Counted from the stretch's first letter, positions 8,342 to 17,585 are shown. The stretch is 43,949 nucleotides of DNA from Clostridiales bacterium UBA1779 (GCA_002314565.1 DCGL01000010.1:1-43949), one strand, 5' to 3'. Program-made: numbers and translations. The notes: generated by a model from the sequence alone, not told the origin.

Positions 8342-9055
8342 ATGCCGATTCCAACCCCGCATATCTCCGCAAAAGCCGGAGATTTTGCCAAAACCGTCAT
8401 TATGCCGGGAGACCCCCTGCGTTCAAAATTCATAGCCGAGCATTTCTTTGAGAATGCCGTCCTTGTTAACAACGTAAGAGGCGTTCAGGGATACACCGGC
8501 TACTACAAGGGAAAGAGAGTGTCGGTTATGGCCTCCGGCATGGGACAGCCTGCCATAGGCATATACTCATACGAGCTTTTCAACTTTTATGACGTTTCAT
8601 CAATAATTCGTACGGGCTCCTGCGGAAGCTTCTCAAAGGATTTGCACGTACGCGACATCATTCTGGCACAGGCCTCCTGCACTAACGGAAATTATGCAGC
8701 CCAGTACTGCCTGCCCGGAACCTATGCGCCTATCGCCGATTTCGGTATGTTGCGTGCAGCCGCCGACGAATGCGAAAAGAAGGGCATCCGTTACGGTGTC
8801 GGCAACATCTTCTCATCCGATATGTTCTACGACGATGCCGCTTCCGGTATGGATTGGGCAAAGATGGGGGTTCTCGGCGTGGAAATGGAAAGCGCCGCCC
8901 TGTACTGCAACGCAGCAAGAGCCGGGAAAAAGGCACTTACAATCTGCACCGTCAGCGATTCGTTCATTTATCCGGAAGAGAATACGACGGCCGAAGAACG
9001 TCAGAACAGCTTCACCGATATGATGGAGATTGCTCTGGAAATTGCCGAGGCTTAA
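8342..9055 (+). CDS. deoD: Purine nucleoside phosphorylase, DeoD type
   Basis: DeoD phosphorolyses purine (deoxy)nucleosides to a base plus (deoxy)ribose-1-phosphate. The 237 residues match the hexameric DeoD family: MPTPHIxA-like start (MPIPTPHISA), MPGDPLRSKFIAEHF with the phosphate-binding Gly/Arg, RTGSCGSF near 90, GVEMESAALY near 180 for the ribose and base site, and TVSDSF near 203. The ATG follows AAGGAAAAG at 8331-8339. The 149-base gap after deoC contains a small GCAGAC/GTCTGC hairpin at 8317-8330 but no terminator, so cotranscription is likely. The following gene processes the sugar-1-phosphate product. Confidence 0.97.
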   Translation: MPIPTPHISAKAGDFAKTVIMPGDPLRSKFIAEHFFENAVLVNNVRGVQGYTGYYKGKRVSVMASGMGQPAIGIYSYELFNFYDVSSIIRTGSCGSFSKDLHVRDIILAQASCTNGNYAAQYCLPGTYAPIADFGMLRAAADECEKKGIRYGVGNIFSSDMFYDDAASGMDWAKMGVLGVEMESAALYCNAARAGKKALTICTVSDSFIYPEENTTAEERQNSFTDMMEIALEIAEA

Positions 9056-9163
9056 CGGATACAGCATACTTTGTTCCGGAACCCCGGCGTAAGTCAGGGC
9101 TGCTTTGGAACGGATACCTGCGTCAGCTGTGCTGGCGCTTCACAAATTTACTGTAATATAAAA

Positions 9164-10756
9164 ATGAAAAGAGTATTTGTTATCGTACTTGACAGCTTCG
9201 GTGTCGGGGAAGCACCGGACGCTTACAAATGGGGCGATGAGGGCTCAAATACCCTGGGGGCTATCAGAAATCATCCGAATTTCGACTGTCCCAACTTAAA
9301 GCGCCTCGGTTTGTTCAATATTGACGGCGTTGGCGGGGGTGTTGAATATCCTCTTGCAAGCTATTGCCGCCTTGAAGAAATTTCCAGCGGCAAGGACACG
9401 ACCACCGGTCACTGGGAAATAGCCGGACTTGTGTCGGAACAGCCGTTCCCGACGTATCCTGACGGCTTTCCCGCGGACGTCCTTGACGAATTTACCCGTC
9501 TTACCGGTCGCGGTGTTCTGTGCAATCTGCCGTATTCGGGTACGGAGGTCATAAAAGACTATGGACGTGAGCACGTTGAAACGGGGAAGCTGATAGTATA
9601 TACCTCAGCGGACAGCGTTTTTCAGATTGCGGCTCACGAAGACGTGGTTCCGGTCGACGAGCTTTACCGCTATTGCGAGCTGGCGCGCAAGATGCTTCAG
9701 GGGAAGCACGGCGTCGGCCGCGTGATTGCCCGTCCGTTTACAGGGGAATGGCCGTATACGCGCACTCCGCGCCGCCACGACTTTTCTCTGGTACCGCCGA
9801 AAACTACTATGCTGGACAGCCTGTCTGCTTCCGGCTACGACGTTGTGACCGTCGGAAAAATCTACGATATTTTTGCCGGAAAGGGAATATCCCCTGATGA
9901 ATGCCGACGTACGCAGAACAACGCGGAAGGTATGAAGCTGACCTCAGAGCTCGCAGACCGTGACTTCAACGGTCTGTGCTTCGTAAACCTCGTTGATTTC
10001 GATATGACCTACGGTCACCGAAACGACGTTCCCGGCTACGCCCGTGCGGCTGCCGAGTTTGATCGCTGGCTCGGAACGTTTCTTCCGAAGCTCGGGAAAG
10101 AAGACTGCTTGCTTATCACGGCCGATCACGGCTGCGACCCGGCAACCCCTTCAACCGATCATTCCAGAGAATATATTCCTATGTTGTTATACGGACCTTC
10201 CGTGAAGTCCGGGGTCAACCTCGGAACCAGACGCGGATTCTCGGACATTTCGGCAACGGTGCTTGACCTGCTCGGCTGTGACAGGCTTGACACGGCGGGA
10301 AACAGCTTTGCTTCATCAGTAATTGAGAAAAAGCTTGACCCACGCGTTCAGGATAAGCTTATGGATGCTGCTGTTGAAGCCCGAAGAAAAGCATATTGCC
10401 CGTATTCCGGTTTTTCCGTCGGGGCGGCGCTTATGACTGCTTCGGGAAAAATTTATACAGGCTGCAATATCGAAAACGCCGCCTTCGGTCCCGGAAACTG
10501 CGCAGAACGCACTGCAATATTCAAAGCTGTGAGCGAGGGGCACAGAAGCTTCCGCGCAATTGCAATCTGCGGCGGCAAAGCAGGCTTTGAAGCCGAAGAA
10601 ATTTGCGCCCCCTGCGGCGTGTGCCGTCAGGTTATGGCAGAATTCTGCGGTCCTGATTTTACCGTAATTCTCGGTAATTCCGAAAAATCAAAGCAATACC
10701 GTTTTGACGAAATACTGCCTCTGGCCTTTGGACCTGAAAATCTCGGTAAAAAATAA
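9164..10756 (+). CDS. deoB-cdd: Phosphopentomutase fused to cytidine deaminase
   Basis: One uninterrupted frame of 530 residues encodes two enzymes. Residues 1 to about 388 are a DeoB-type phosphopentomutase of the alkaline-phosphatase superfamily: VFVIVLDSFGVGEAPDA at the N-terminus, SGKDTTTGHWEIAG with the phosphorylated Thr, and metal ligands in LVDFDMTYGHRND and ITADHGCDPATPSTDHSRE. It interconverts (deoxy)ribose-1- and -5-phosphate. After a short linker, residues about 393-530 are a complete tetrameric-type cytidine deaminase: YCPYSGFSVGAAL, NIENAAFGPGNCAERTA (zinc ligand C446, acid/base E448) and PCGVCRQVM (C484, C487). The start is uncertain: the ATG at 9164 begins the conserved domain but lacks a clear ribosome binding site. 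Upstream in-frame codons to a TTG at 9071 look non-coding. Separate deoB and cdd genes are the rule. Confidence 0.95.
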   Translation: MKRVFVIVLDSFGVGEAPDAYKWGDEGSNTLGAIRNHPNFDCPNLKRLGLFNIDGVGGGVEYPLASYCRLEEISSGKDTTTGHWEIAGLVSEQPFPTYPDGFPADVLDEFTRLTGRGVLCNLPYSGTEVIKDYGREHVETGKLIVYTSADSVFQIAAHEDVVPVDELYRYCELARKMLQGKHGVGRVIARPFTGEWPYTRTPRRHDFSLVPPKTTMLDSLSASGYDVVTVGKIYDIFAGKGISPDECRRTQNNAEGMKLTSELADRDFNGLCFVNLVDFDMTYGHRNDVPGYARAAAEFDRWLGTFLPKLGKEDCLLITADHGCDPATPSTDHSREYIPMLLYGPSVKSGVNLGTRRGFSDISATVLDLLGCDRLDTAGNSFASSVIEKKLDPRVQDKLMDAAVEARRKAYCPYSGFSVGAALMTASGKIYTGCNIENAAFGPGNCAERTAIFKAVSEGHRSFRAIAICGGKAGFEAEEICAPCGVCRQVMAEFCGPDFTVILGNSEKSKQYRFDEILPLAFGPENLGKK

Positions 10757-10758
10757 AA

Positions 10759-10818
10759 ATATCACAAAAAATTCATAAGCAACGGAAAAAATATTATTGA
10801 TTTTTATATTGTGATATT
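10759..10818. promoter_or_regulatory. Inverted repeat overlapping the CofE-like promoter (possible operator)
   Basis: AATATCACAA at 10759-10768 is exactly inverted as TTGTGATATT at 10809-10818, with 40 bases between. The right arm lies in the spacer of the promoter at 10797-10825. This could be a looped two-site operator or a chance AT-rich match. Confidence 0.35.
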
Positions 10819-10825
10819 ATATAAT
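10797..10825 (+). promoter_or_regulatory. SigA-type promoter for the CofE-like gene
   Basis: TTGATT (10797-10802), 17-base spacer, TATAAT (10820-10825). The -10 is perfect and the -35 matches 4/6. The leader to the ATG at 10897 is about 65 bases. Confidence 0.75.
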
Positions 10826-10896
10826 ATATCGGTTGTATTTTTGAGTGGCGCGGAAAAGGCGAAATATGCGAATCCCGTGCCGGAAGGAACAAAAAT

Positions 10897-12099
10897 ATGA
10901 GTACAAACGAGCGTAAATTCGGAACAATTTCCAGAGGCGTACGCTGCCCCATCATCAGAGAGGGTGACGACCTTTCCGTAATCATCACGGACAGTCTTCT
11001 CGAAGCTGCAAAGTCAGAGAACGTTGAATTCCGTGACAGAGACGTCGTTGCCATGACTGAATCCATCGTAGCCCGTGCACAGGGAAACTATGCCACGGTC
11101 GACGACATCGCCGCTGACGTAAAGGCAAAGCTCGGCGGGGAAACCGTCGGCGTAATTTTCCCGATTCTTTCCCGTAACCGCTTCGCAATCTGCCTGCGCG
11201 GTATTGCCAGAGGCGCAAAGAAAATCGTTCTTATGTTCAGCTATCCTTCCGACGAGGTCGGAAATGCTCTGGTCAGCCTCGACAAAATCGATGCTGCCGG
11301 CGTAAATCCCTACTCAGACGTTCTGGATATCAAAAAGTACCGTGAACTCTTCGGCTATGAAAAGCACGAATTCACCGGTGTTGATTACGTCCAGTATTAC
11401 ACGGACCTCATTCACGAAGAGGGAGCCGAGGTCGAAATCGTTTTTGCAAACCAGGCAAAGACAATTCTGAATTATACAAAGAACGTCATCAACTGCGATA
11501 TTCACACCAGAGCCCGCACCAAGAGAATTCTGAAAGCCGCAGGAGCCGAAAGAGTATTCGGCCTTGACGATATAATGAATGCCCCCGTAAACGGCTCGGG
11601 CTGCAACGAAAAGTACGGACTGCTCGGTTCAAACAAGTCCACAGAGGACAAGGTAAAGCTTTTCCCGAGAGAATGCAAGGATCTCGTTCTTGCCATTCAG
11701 GAGAACCTGCTTGAAAAGACCGGTAAACACGTTGAGGTTATGGTCTATGGCGACGGTGCCTTCAAGGATCCCCAGGGAAAAATCTGGGAGCTTGCAGACC
11801 CGGTCGTATCTCCCGCCTTCACTGACGGTCTTATCGGAACACCGAACGAACTCAAACTCAAGTACCTTGCCGATAACGATTACAAGGATCTTTCCGGCGA
11901 AGCTCTCAGAAAGGCCATTTCAGAGTCTATTAAAAACAAGGCCGGCAACTTGAAGGGAACGATGGCAACACAGGGAACCACTCCGAGACAGCTTACCGAC
12001 CTCATCGGTTCGCTCTGCGACCTGACCTCAGGTTCCGGCGACAAGGGAACCCCCGTCGTCTGGATTCAGGGCTATTTCGACAACTACACCACAGACTGA
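10897..12099 (+). CDS. Coenzyme F420-0:L-glutamate ligase-like protein
   Basis: The 400-residue cytosolic protein resembles the CofE/F420 ligase domain family: RGVRCPIIREGDDL at the N-terminus, DVVAMTESIVARAQGNYAT at about 48-66, then a large domain with GVIFPILSRNRFA and, later, VEVMVYGDGAFKDP and KGTMATQGTTPRQLTD. CofE adds glutamate to F420 precursors, but homologues are found in many Clostridia with no other F420 genes, and nothing else here points to F420. The true role, perhaps another glutamylation or nucleotide-dependent ligation, is therefore open. It has its own promoter and good ribosome binding site (GGAAGGA at about 10881-10888), so it is not part of the deo group. The ending GSGDKGTPVVWIQGYF is well formed, so the gene is intact. 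Confidence 0.8.
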   Translation: MSTNERKFGTISRGVRCPIIREGDDLSVIITDSLLEAAKSENVEFRDRDVVAMTESIVARAQGNYATVDDIAADVKAKLGGETVGVIFPILSRNRFAICLRGIARGAKKIVLMFSYPSDEVGNALVSLDKIDAAGVNPYSDVLDIKKYRELFGYEKHEFTGVDYVQYYTDLIHEEGAEVEIVFANQAKTILNYTKNVINCDIHTRARTKRILKAAGAERVFGLDDIMNAPVNGSGCNEKYGLLGSNKSTEDKVKLFPRECKDLVLAIQENLLEKTGKHVEVMVYGDGAFKDPQGKIWELADPVVSPAFTDGLIGTPNELKLKYLADNDYKDLSGEALRKAISESIKNKAGNLKGTMATQGTTPRQLTDLIGSLCDLTSGSGDKGTPVVWIQGYFDNYTTD

Positions 12100-12454
12100 G
12101 CGTCAGTCTGACTCCAAATTTCGGTCAAAAGCCGGTTTTTGAGTCAATTTCTTCATTATTATTATATATAAGAATGCAGAACGGGAAAATAAGCGTGAAA
12201 CTGCAGGCCGGGCGGCGCACGGAAGCGCAAAACACAATATGATGTGTGAGAACGGCAGGCGGAGACACAAAATATAGTAAACGAGCTGTCCGAGGGAAGC
12301 GGATGGAACAATTTACATATTTTTAAGATATCTTTTTGCTTTTTATATAAAAAAAATAGAAAAATGTTGACAAAAGGATTGGCTTGTGATAAAATATGAT
12401 AAACTTATGGTGCCATAAAGGCATCAAATACATTTTTCACTAAGGAGACGAAAG
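12100..12454 (+). other. Intergenic region before the cohesin/dockerin operon
   Basis: The 355-base gap begins with an imperfect terminator-like inverted repeat at about 12107-12147 (GACTC...CCGG left, CCGGTTTTTGAGTC right) with weak U-richness after it. A GC-rich middle at 12180-12300 has only small hairpins, such as ACACA/TGTGT at 12232-12247. I recognise no riboswitch or known RNA in it. The last 90 bases are AT-rich and hold the promoter at 12367-12395. Confidence 0.5.
12367..12395 (+). promoter_or_regulatory. Strong SigA-type promoter of the cohesin/dockerin operon
   Basis: TTGACA (12367-12372), 17-base spacer ending in TGTGA, TAAAAT (12390-12395). Perfect -35, 5/6 -10, TG extension, and an A-rich stretch immediately upstream that could act as an UP element. 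The leader is about 50 bases and ends with AAGGAG. Confidence 0.88.
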
Positions 12455-15400
12455 ATGAAAAGAACTCTCTCTAAGGTACTTTCATGCATTCTTGCTGTCA
12501 TGATGGTCCTGAGCGTCGTTTCAGTCGGTGCTTTCGCAGCCACAGGCTGTGGTGAAGGCAAGCACGTCAGCGACGGCAAGGTCTATGGCACAGATTCAGG
12601 AAAGTACTGCTATGACTACAGCTTTGTCACTTATAAGTGCGTAGTATGTAATCAGTATTATGCTGTTTACACCCGTGCTCTCAATGCTGCATGTCATTCC
12701 GCTTCCGATGACACGGTCATCAAACACGCAAAAGTAAACGCTACTTGCAAGGCTCTCGGAACTGAAGAGTACTACGAGTGCACAGTCTGCGGATGGAAGT
12801 CCACAGACGGAACAGCCGCCGGCATGTTCACTGATATGAAGACAGTTGAAATTGCCAAGGTTACTGCTCACAATTACGTTGCCGATCTCAAATCCATTGT
12901 TGCTCCTAAGATTAGCGGCACAACATACACCAAGGGTTCAATGAACTATGTCTGCTCTATCTGCGGTGACTCAAAGAAGATTACAATCACCTGCAATCAT
13001 GAGAATGACTATGATTCTACCAATAAGGAATACAAGTACAGCACAACTTATTGGACAAAGCTCACAAATTCTGATACTGTTACAAACTATGTTAAAGGAA
13101 GCTGCACAGCCAACGGATATCAGAAGTGGCAGTGCAAAGAGTGCGGACTTGTCATCACTCAGACTCTGACCAAGGCTCACGAACAGGATGACACAACATA
13201 CAAGAAGGTTAATGCAACTTGCACAACCGAAGGTTACGAATCTTATGTATGCTCAGTATGTAAAGTTACAGTTACAACAACACTCGCAAAGCTTAATCAT
13301 AAGGATGGATCAAAATCCAAACTTACAGAAACCAAAGCAACCTGCACTAAAAACTCACAGTGGTATTGCTCAATTTGTAAAACCACATATGATAATAAGG
13401 TCCTTAACGGCGTTGACAATATGCTCAATCATCCCGGCAAGGTTGCTCTTACAGATTCCAACGTGAAATCAGCAGCCTGCGGCAAGGATATCAAGTATTA
13501 TGCTGCATACTATTGCGCAACCTGCGCCAAGAATAAACAGAACGTTACTGTTGCCGGTGCTGTAATCCCTGAGTATAAAGTAGACGATAAGGTTCAGACC
13601 TATGGTTTCGTATGGCTTGAGGAAGCAACCGGTACAACTCACAACTTCACATACAAGGTATGGGAAGGAACAGTCGGTTCAACAACACTCAAGAAGACAA
13701 CCTGCGTTGCTGACGGTTACTACGTACTTCAGTGCACAAAGTGCGAAAAGTATGCTGATGCCAACGGAAACGCTGCCGCTTTAGCCTCTGCAAAGGTTTA
13801 CACCGAAGCTAAGTCTGATGATTATCACAACAAGTTTGAAGTCAGCATCATTATTGCTGCAAACTGCTCCAACCCCGGTGAAAGACAGATTGCCTGCACA
13901 TACTGCAGCAAGCTCGACGGTACTCGTGAAGTTATTCCCGCTACCGGTCATAAGGGCAACGGAACAGTAAGAACCATCAGAGAAGCTACCTGCCTCGAAA
14001 CAGGTGCTGAGGTTCAGTCCTGCTCAGTATGTAAGCAGGAATTCATCGTATCCCTCAAGGCTCTCAGCCACGATTATTCCCTGACTTATAAGAAGGCTTC
14101 CGCAACCTGCACAACAGTTGGTTACTCAGCCGATACAAAGTACTGCTCACGTTGCGGTACACTTCAGACTCCCGGCAACCTGATTGCCGCCAAGGATCAT
14201 ACTTATGTATATGTTGATCATGTACAGGGTAAGGACGAATCTGCCGCCAAGACCTGCACAACAAAGGGATTCACAGTAAATTCCGGTGCTGCTTCCGGCA
14301 AGGGCTGGTACTGCAATGTTAAGAATTGCGGTGCTACCGACGGAACAATAGTTACAGCTTGTGTAAACAGCCTGGGACACGACTCAGCAAAAGCTTATGA
14401 AAACGTATCAGGCAAAACCGCTTGCGGAACTGTAAACTATGTAACATATATCTGCTCAAGATGCGGATTTAACGGTGGTTCCAATAAGATTGTTAAGTTC
14501 AAGCAGAACGCTGCTCACACTCTCGTAGCTGTTGCCGCCACAACAGGCAGCTCTTCCTACTACGTAGAGGATCTCGACAGAACAGTAGTAATTGGTTCCG
14601 GTGCTCAGGCTAAGGTTGATGCTTCTTGCGCAACCATCGGCTTCACCATCGTAAAGTGCTCAACTTGCGGCAACTACTACTCATCCAACAAGGTCGCCAA
14701 GCTTGCTCACGTAAACAAGGCCGGCCAGTCATTCAACGAAGTTGTTGATTCAACTGCTATCCTTTGCGTTGAAGGCGTTACAGATTATGTCTGCGTAAAT
14801 GCCTGCTGCAAGGAAAACAAGACTCAGAAGAACTATGCCGAGTTCGTAAAGCATGGTGCAGAAGCTGTTAAGACTGCTCAGTATGCTCCTACTTGCACAA
14901 CTCCCGGTTATGAAGTTCTCGCTTATGAGTGCTGCCATACATACTTCACCAATAAGATTGCCGAGCAGATTTCTCACTCAATGGTTGATAATGTCGTCGC
15001 CGGCGTCGTAGTTTCCAAGTCCTGCTCCGCTTGCGGCTACACTGTAGTCCTTAAGGCTGCTGAACTTGAGTATGTATACGAAATCAAGGCCAATGCCGTT
15101 AATAACGGTAAGCTTGCCGTAACAGTATCCGTTAAGGCTACAAGCTCCGCTATCAGCGTCTGGTCCGTTTCCGATAAGTTCAACGTACCTGCCGGCTTCA
15201 CCTTTGATAAGGTTGTTGCTGCCAATGGTATCTTCGATGTTGTATCCGCTGTTTACGGTCAGGATACTCACGTAGAAAAGACCAAGGTCGGTGAGATGAA
15301 CAACGTTGTCTACTACGAAGACAAGACCATCGTAGATGACAGATACGTAACATTCGTAGCTCGTAACTCCAAGCTCGCTAATGTAACAGTTAACGGAACT

Positions 15401-15799
15401 GTAGAACTTGCTACAATTTACTTCAACATTGCCGATGATGCTGTTGCATACGGCACTTCCTCAACAGAGTTTGACTTTGTTGTAAAGCCTGCTTACAAGA
15501 CATCCAAGGCTGTTTCCGCCGCCACTGCTGCCGGTAAGGAAATCTCCATCACCGCTGATGATTACTCCGGCGTTGCATTCAAGGTAACTGTATACAACCT
15601 CGGTGATATCAACCATGACGGTTATGTAAATATCCTTGACTTCGCTAAGGTTCTCGCTGCATTCGATGCATTCGCCGATGCTGCCGATATGCCCGAAGCT
15701 GACATCAACTGCGATGGCGTTATCGACGCTGCCGACGTTGCTCTCATTGAAAAGTTCGTAACAGGTGCCATCACCTACGAACAGATGATTGCCGGTTAA
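12455..15799 (+). CDS. Secreted Cys-x-x-Cys/His repeat protein with cohesin-like and dockerin domains
   Basis: The 1114-residue protein has a clear signal peptide (MKRTLSK, hydrophobic core, cleavage near AFA-A at 28). Residues about 30-870 hold some 15-17 degenerate repeats, each with a Thr-Cys, then about 10-15 residues later a CxxC (CVVC, CTVC, CSIC, CKEC, CSVC, CATC, CSRC and others), and often a His 15-20 residues beyond (for example AHEQ, LNHKD, ATGHKG, LSHDY). Each could provide a Cys3His metal site. Residues about 870-1040 resemble a cohesin-type beta domain. The end, about 1047-1100, is a type I dockerin with two calcium loops, DINHDGYVNILD and DINCDGVIDAAD. No enzyme domain is visible. 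It starts the three-gene operon; the ATG follows AAGGAG. By eye, codon use favours ACA, GCT and AAG, as in the ribosomal protein genes nearby, hinting at high expression. Function unknown. Confidence 0.9.
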   Translation: MKRTLSKVLSCILAVMMVLSVVSVGAFAATGCGEGKHVSDGKVYGTDSGKYCYDYSFVTYKCVVCNQYYAVYTRALNAACHSASDDTVIKHAKVNATCKALGTEEYYECTVCGWKSTDGTAAGMFTDMKTVEIAKVTAHNYVADLKSIVAPKISGTTYTKGSMNYVCSICGDSKKITITCNHENDYDSTNKEYKYSTTYWTKLTNSDTVTNYVKGSCTANGYQKWQCKECGLVITQTLTKAHEQDDTTYKKVNATCTTEGYESYVCSVCKVTVTTTLAKLNHKDGSKSKLTETKATCTKNSQWYCSICKTTYDNKVLNGVDNMLNHPGKVALTDSNVKSAACGKDIKYYAAYYCATCAKNKQNVTVAGAVIPEYKVDDKVQTYGFVWLEEATGTTHNFTYKVWEGTVGSTTLKKTTCVADGYYVLQCTKCEKYADANGNAAALASAKVYTEAKSDDYHNKFEVSIIIAANCSNPGERQIACTYCSKLDGTREVIPATGHKGNGTVRTIREATCLETGAEVQSCSVCKQEFIVSLKALSHDYSLTYKKASATCTTVGYSADTKYCSRCGTLQTPGNLIAAKDHTYVYVDHVQGKDESAAKTCTTKGFTVNSGAASGKGWYCNVKNCGATDGTIVTACVNSLGHDSAKAYENVSGKTACGTVNYVTYICSRCGFNGGSNKIVKFKQNAAHTLVAVAATTGSSSYYVEDLDRTVVIGSGAQAKVDASCATIGFTIVKCSTCGNYYSSNKVAKLAHVNKAGQSFNEVVDSTAILCVEGVTDYVCVNACCKENKTQKNYAEFVKHGAEAVKTAQYAPTCTTPGYEVLAYECCHTYFTNKIAEQISHSMVDNVVAGVVVSKSCSACGYTVVLKAAELEYVYEIKANAVNNGKLAVTVSVKATSSAISVWSVSDKFNVPAGFTFDKVVAANGIFDVVSAVYGQDTHVEKTKVGEMNNVVYYEDKTIVDDRYVTFVARNSKLANVTVNGTVELATIYFNIADDAVAYGTSSTEFDFVVKPAYKTSKAVSAATAAGKEISITADDYSGVAFKVTVYNLGDINHDGYVNILDFAKVLAAFDAFADAADMPEADINCDGVIDAADVALIEKFVTGAITYEQMIAG

Positions 15800-15835
15800 T
15801 CCGCAATCTGCGTTTAGAATTACGAGGTAACTGTA

Positions 15836-16594
15836 ATGCGTACAACTAAAATTGTTTCGCTCATCATGGTTGCTGTACTGATTTGCTTCGCTTCTGTCCC
15901 TGCATTCGCAGAGGATGTACTGTTTACAACAACAGCTGCTCCTTACGATGTACTGACAGCTAACGCAGCAACAATATCCCTCGTTCTCGCAGAAGAGGCT
16001 TCGGCCTCTTCCGCGAAGGCGGGCGAAACTGTTGAAATCAGCGTAGCAGCCGAGCAGGGTATCCCCGGTCTTTATGCTATGGAATTTACTGTTGGCTTTG
16101 ATGCTGCAAAGTTCGCTTTCGTTGCCTGCAACGCCTGCGATGCTCTTAATGCTGACGGCGTAAAAGTAAATTACAAAGCTACTGCAAACAGCGTTATCGT
16201 CAGAGTAAACGCTTACGAAACCGTAAATCAGGGTCTTTACACTGCTGACAAGACAGAACTTGTCAAAATCACTCTCACTGCTCTCAAGGATATGGATAAG
16301 TTTGACGGTGTTGTTACACTGAAGGGCGGAAACCAGGCCTCTAAGAACGGTGATGTCGAAGTAATAGCCAAGAGCATTATCTCTGTTGTTTACGGTGACG
16401 TAAATGCTGACGGTAATGTGGGTGATATCTTCGACCTTCTCACACTTAAAAAATATTTGTCTGATTCCACTGTAGCCATCAATGTTGCAAATGCTGACGT
16501 TACCGCCGATGGATCAGTTGATGTTACGGATCTTGTCAGACTTAAAAAGTTCGTTGCCGGTGTAACCGGAACCGTACTTGGTCCCAAAGCATAA
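15836..16594 (+). CDS. Secreted cohesin-dockerin protein
   Basis: The 252-residue protein has a signal peptide (MRTTKIVSLIMVAVLICFASVPAFAE, cleavage near residue 25). Residues about 50-185 are cohesin-like: an AGETVEISVAAEQ strand, then GLYAMEFTVGFDAAKFAFV, and a final VVYGDV linker. Residues about 186-245 are a dockerin with calcium loops DVNADGNVGDIFD (one residue longer than usual) and DVTADGSVDVTD, each followed by an LxxLKKYL/LVRLKKFV helix. Carrying both partners, it could act as an adaptor between the dockerin of the first protein and the cohesin of the membrane-anchored third protein. It follows the first gene by 36 bases, with GAGGTAACTG as a ribosome binding site that recurs before the next gene. 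Confidence 0.88.
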   Translation: MRTTKIVSLIMVAVLICFASVPAFAEDVLFTTTAAPYDVLTANAATISLVLAEEASASSAKAGETVEISVAAEQGIPGLYAMEFTVGFDAAKFAFVACNACDALNADGVKVNYKATANSVIVRVNAYETVNQGLYTADKTELVKITLTALKDMDKFDGVVTLKGGNQASKNGDVEVIAKSIISVVYGDVNADGNVGDIFDLLTLKKYLSDSTVAINVANADVTADGSVDVTDLVRLKKFVAGVTGTVLGPKA

Positions 16595-16614
16595 TTCAAA
16601 GAGGTAACTGAGTA

Positions 16615-17577
16615 ATGAAGAAGATTTTTGCTATTATCCTCTCTGTAATGATGGTTGCTTCACTTGCAATTATTGCTTCTGCTGAAACACCTCTTACAGC
16701 CACAGCACCTGCAACAACAGTTGCTTCTGCTGATTTCACTACAATCACTGCTACCCCCGACAAGACAAGCGTCTCTGCCAAGGGTGACAAGATTGTTGTT
16801 AACTACGTTGTTTCCAACAATGCCGGTATCATGGTTCTTACCATGGGCCGCATTTCCACAGTTGTTCCTACAGGTCTTACTCTCGTTGACGAGAAGGACG
16901 GCGGTCTGTTTGGCGCTCCTACTACCGGTGCAAATAATGTTCTTTACCTTATGGATGCCGATAGCAAGGCCAACGGAATTCTTTACACTGCTACGTTTGA
17001 AGTAGCTGTCGATGTCAAGGAAGGCGATACATTCACTTTCTCAGTACCGACAATTGTTGCTGCAAACTACAATGAGCAGGCTGTTCAGGTAAACTGTGTT
17101 AACGCTACAGTATCAAAGGCTGCTTGCACTCATGCCAACACGGAAGTTCGCGGCAAGGTCAATGCCAGCTGCACACAGTCCGGTTATACCGGTGATACTT
17201 ATTGCAAGGATTGCGGCAAGAAGATAGCTGAAGGTACAGTTATCGGTCAGTTCCTCCACACCGGCGGAACTGCCACCTGCACCAAGAAGGCTGTCTGCAC
17301 TCTTTGCAAGCAGGAGTATGGTAATGTAAATGCTGATAACCATCCCGGAACAAAGGTCGTCAACGTCAAGGCTGCAACCTCCACAACTGAAGGTTACACC
17401 GGTGACACAGTCTGCACAGACTGCGGAAAGACACTTAAGAAGGGCGAAGCTATCGCTAAGATTATCAATCCCCCCACAAACGATAATTCCATCGTAACCA
17501 TTGCTGTCATTGCCGTTCTCGGTATTGCTGCAATCGCCGGTGCTGCTGTCGTTTACAATAAGAGAAGAGAGTTCTGA
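16615..17577 (+). CDS. Membrane-anchored cohesin-like protein with C-x-x-C repeats
   Basis: The 320-residue protein has a signal peptide (MKKIFAIILSVMMVASLAIIASA), then a cohesin-like domain at about 40-165 (KGDKIVVNYVVSNNAGIMVL, GGLFGAPTTGANNVLYLMD). Next come about three Cys repeats at 170-280 (ASCTQSG..YCKDC, TATCTKKAVCTLC, TVCTDC) of the same C-CxxC style as the first protein. It ends in a transmembrane segment, VTIAVIAVLGIAAIAGAAVV, and a YNKRREF tail, the layout of an extracellular protein held by a C-terminal anchor. It has no dockerin, so it is the natural base for docking the other two. The gap to the preceding gene is 20 bases with GAGGTAACTG before the ATG. Confidence 0.88.
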   Translation: MKKIFAIILSVMMVASLAIIASAETPLTATAPATTVASADFTTITATPDKTSVSAKGDKIVVNYVVSNNAGIMVLTMGRISTVVPTGLTLVDEKDGGLFGAPTTGANNVLYLMDADSKANGILYTATFEVAVDVKEGDTFTFSVPTIVAANYNEQAVQVNCVNATVSKAACTHANTEVRGKVNASCTQSGYTGDTYCKDCGKKIAEGTVIGQFLHTGGTATCTKKAVCTLCKQEYGNVNADNHPGTKVVNVKAATSTTEGYTGDTVCTDCGKTLKKGEAIAKIINPPTNDNSIVTIAVIAVLGIAAIAGAAVVYNKRREF

Positions 17578-17585
17578 TAGATCCA

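Noticed and set aside
9071..9163. TTG start giving a 31-residue Cys-containing extension of the deoB-cdd protein
   Set aside because: No Shine-Dalgarno site, not similar to the phosphopentomutase N-terminus, and the conserved domain begins exactly at the ATG at 9164.
12180..12330. Small RNA or riboswitch before the cohesin operon
   Set aside because: Only short hairpins and no familiar motif; no clear promoter and terminator pair around it.
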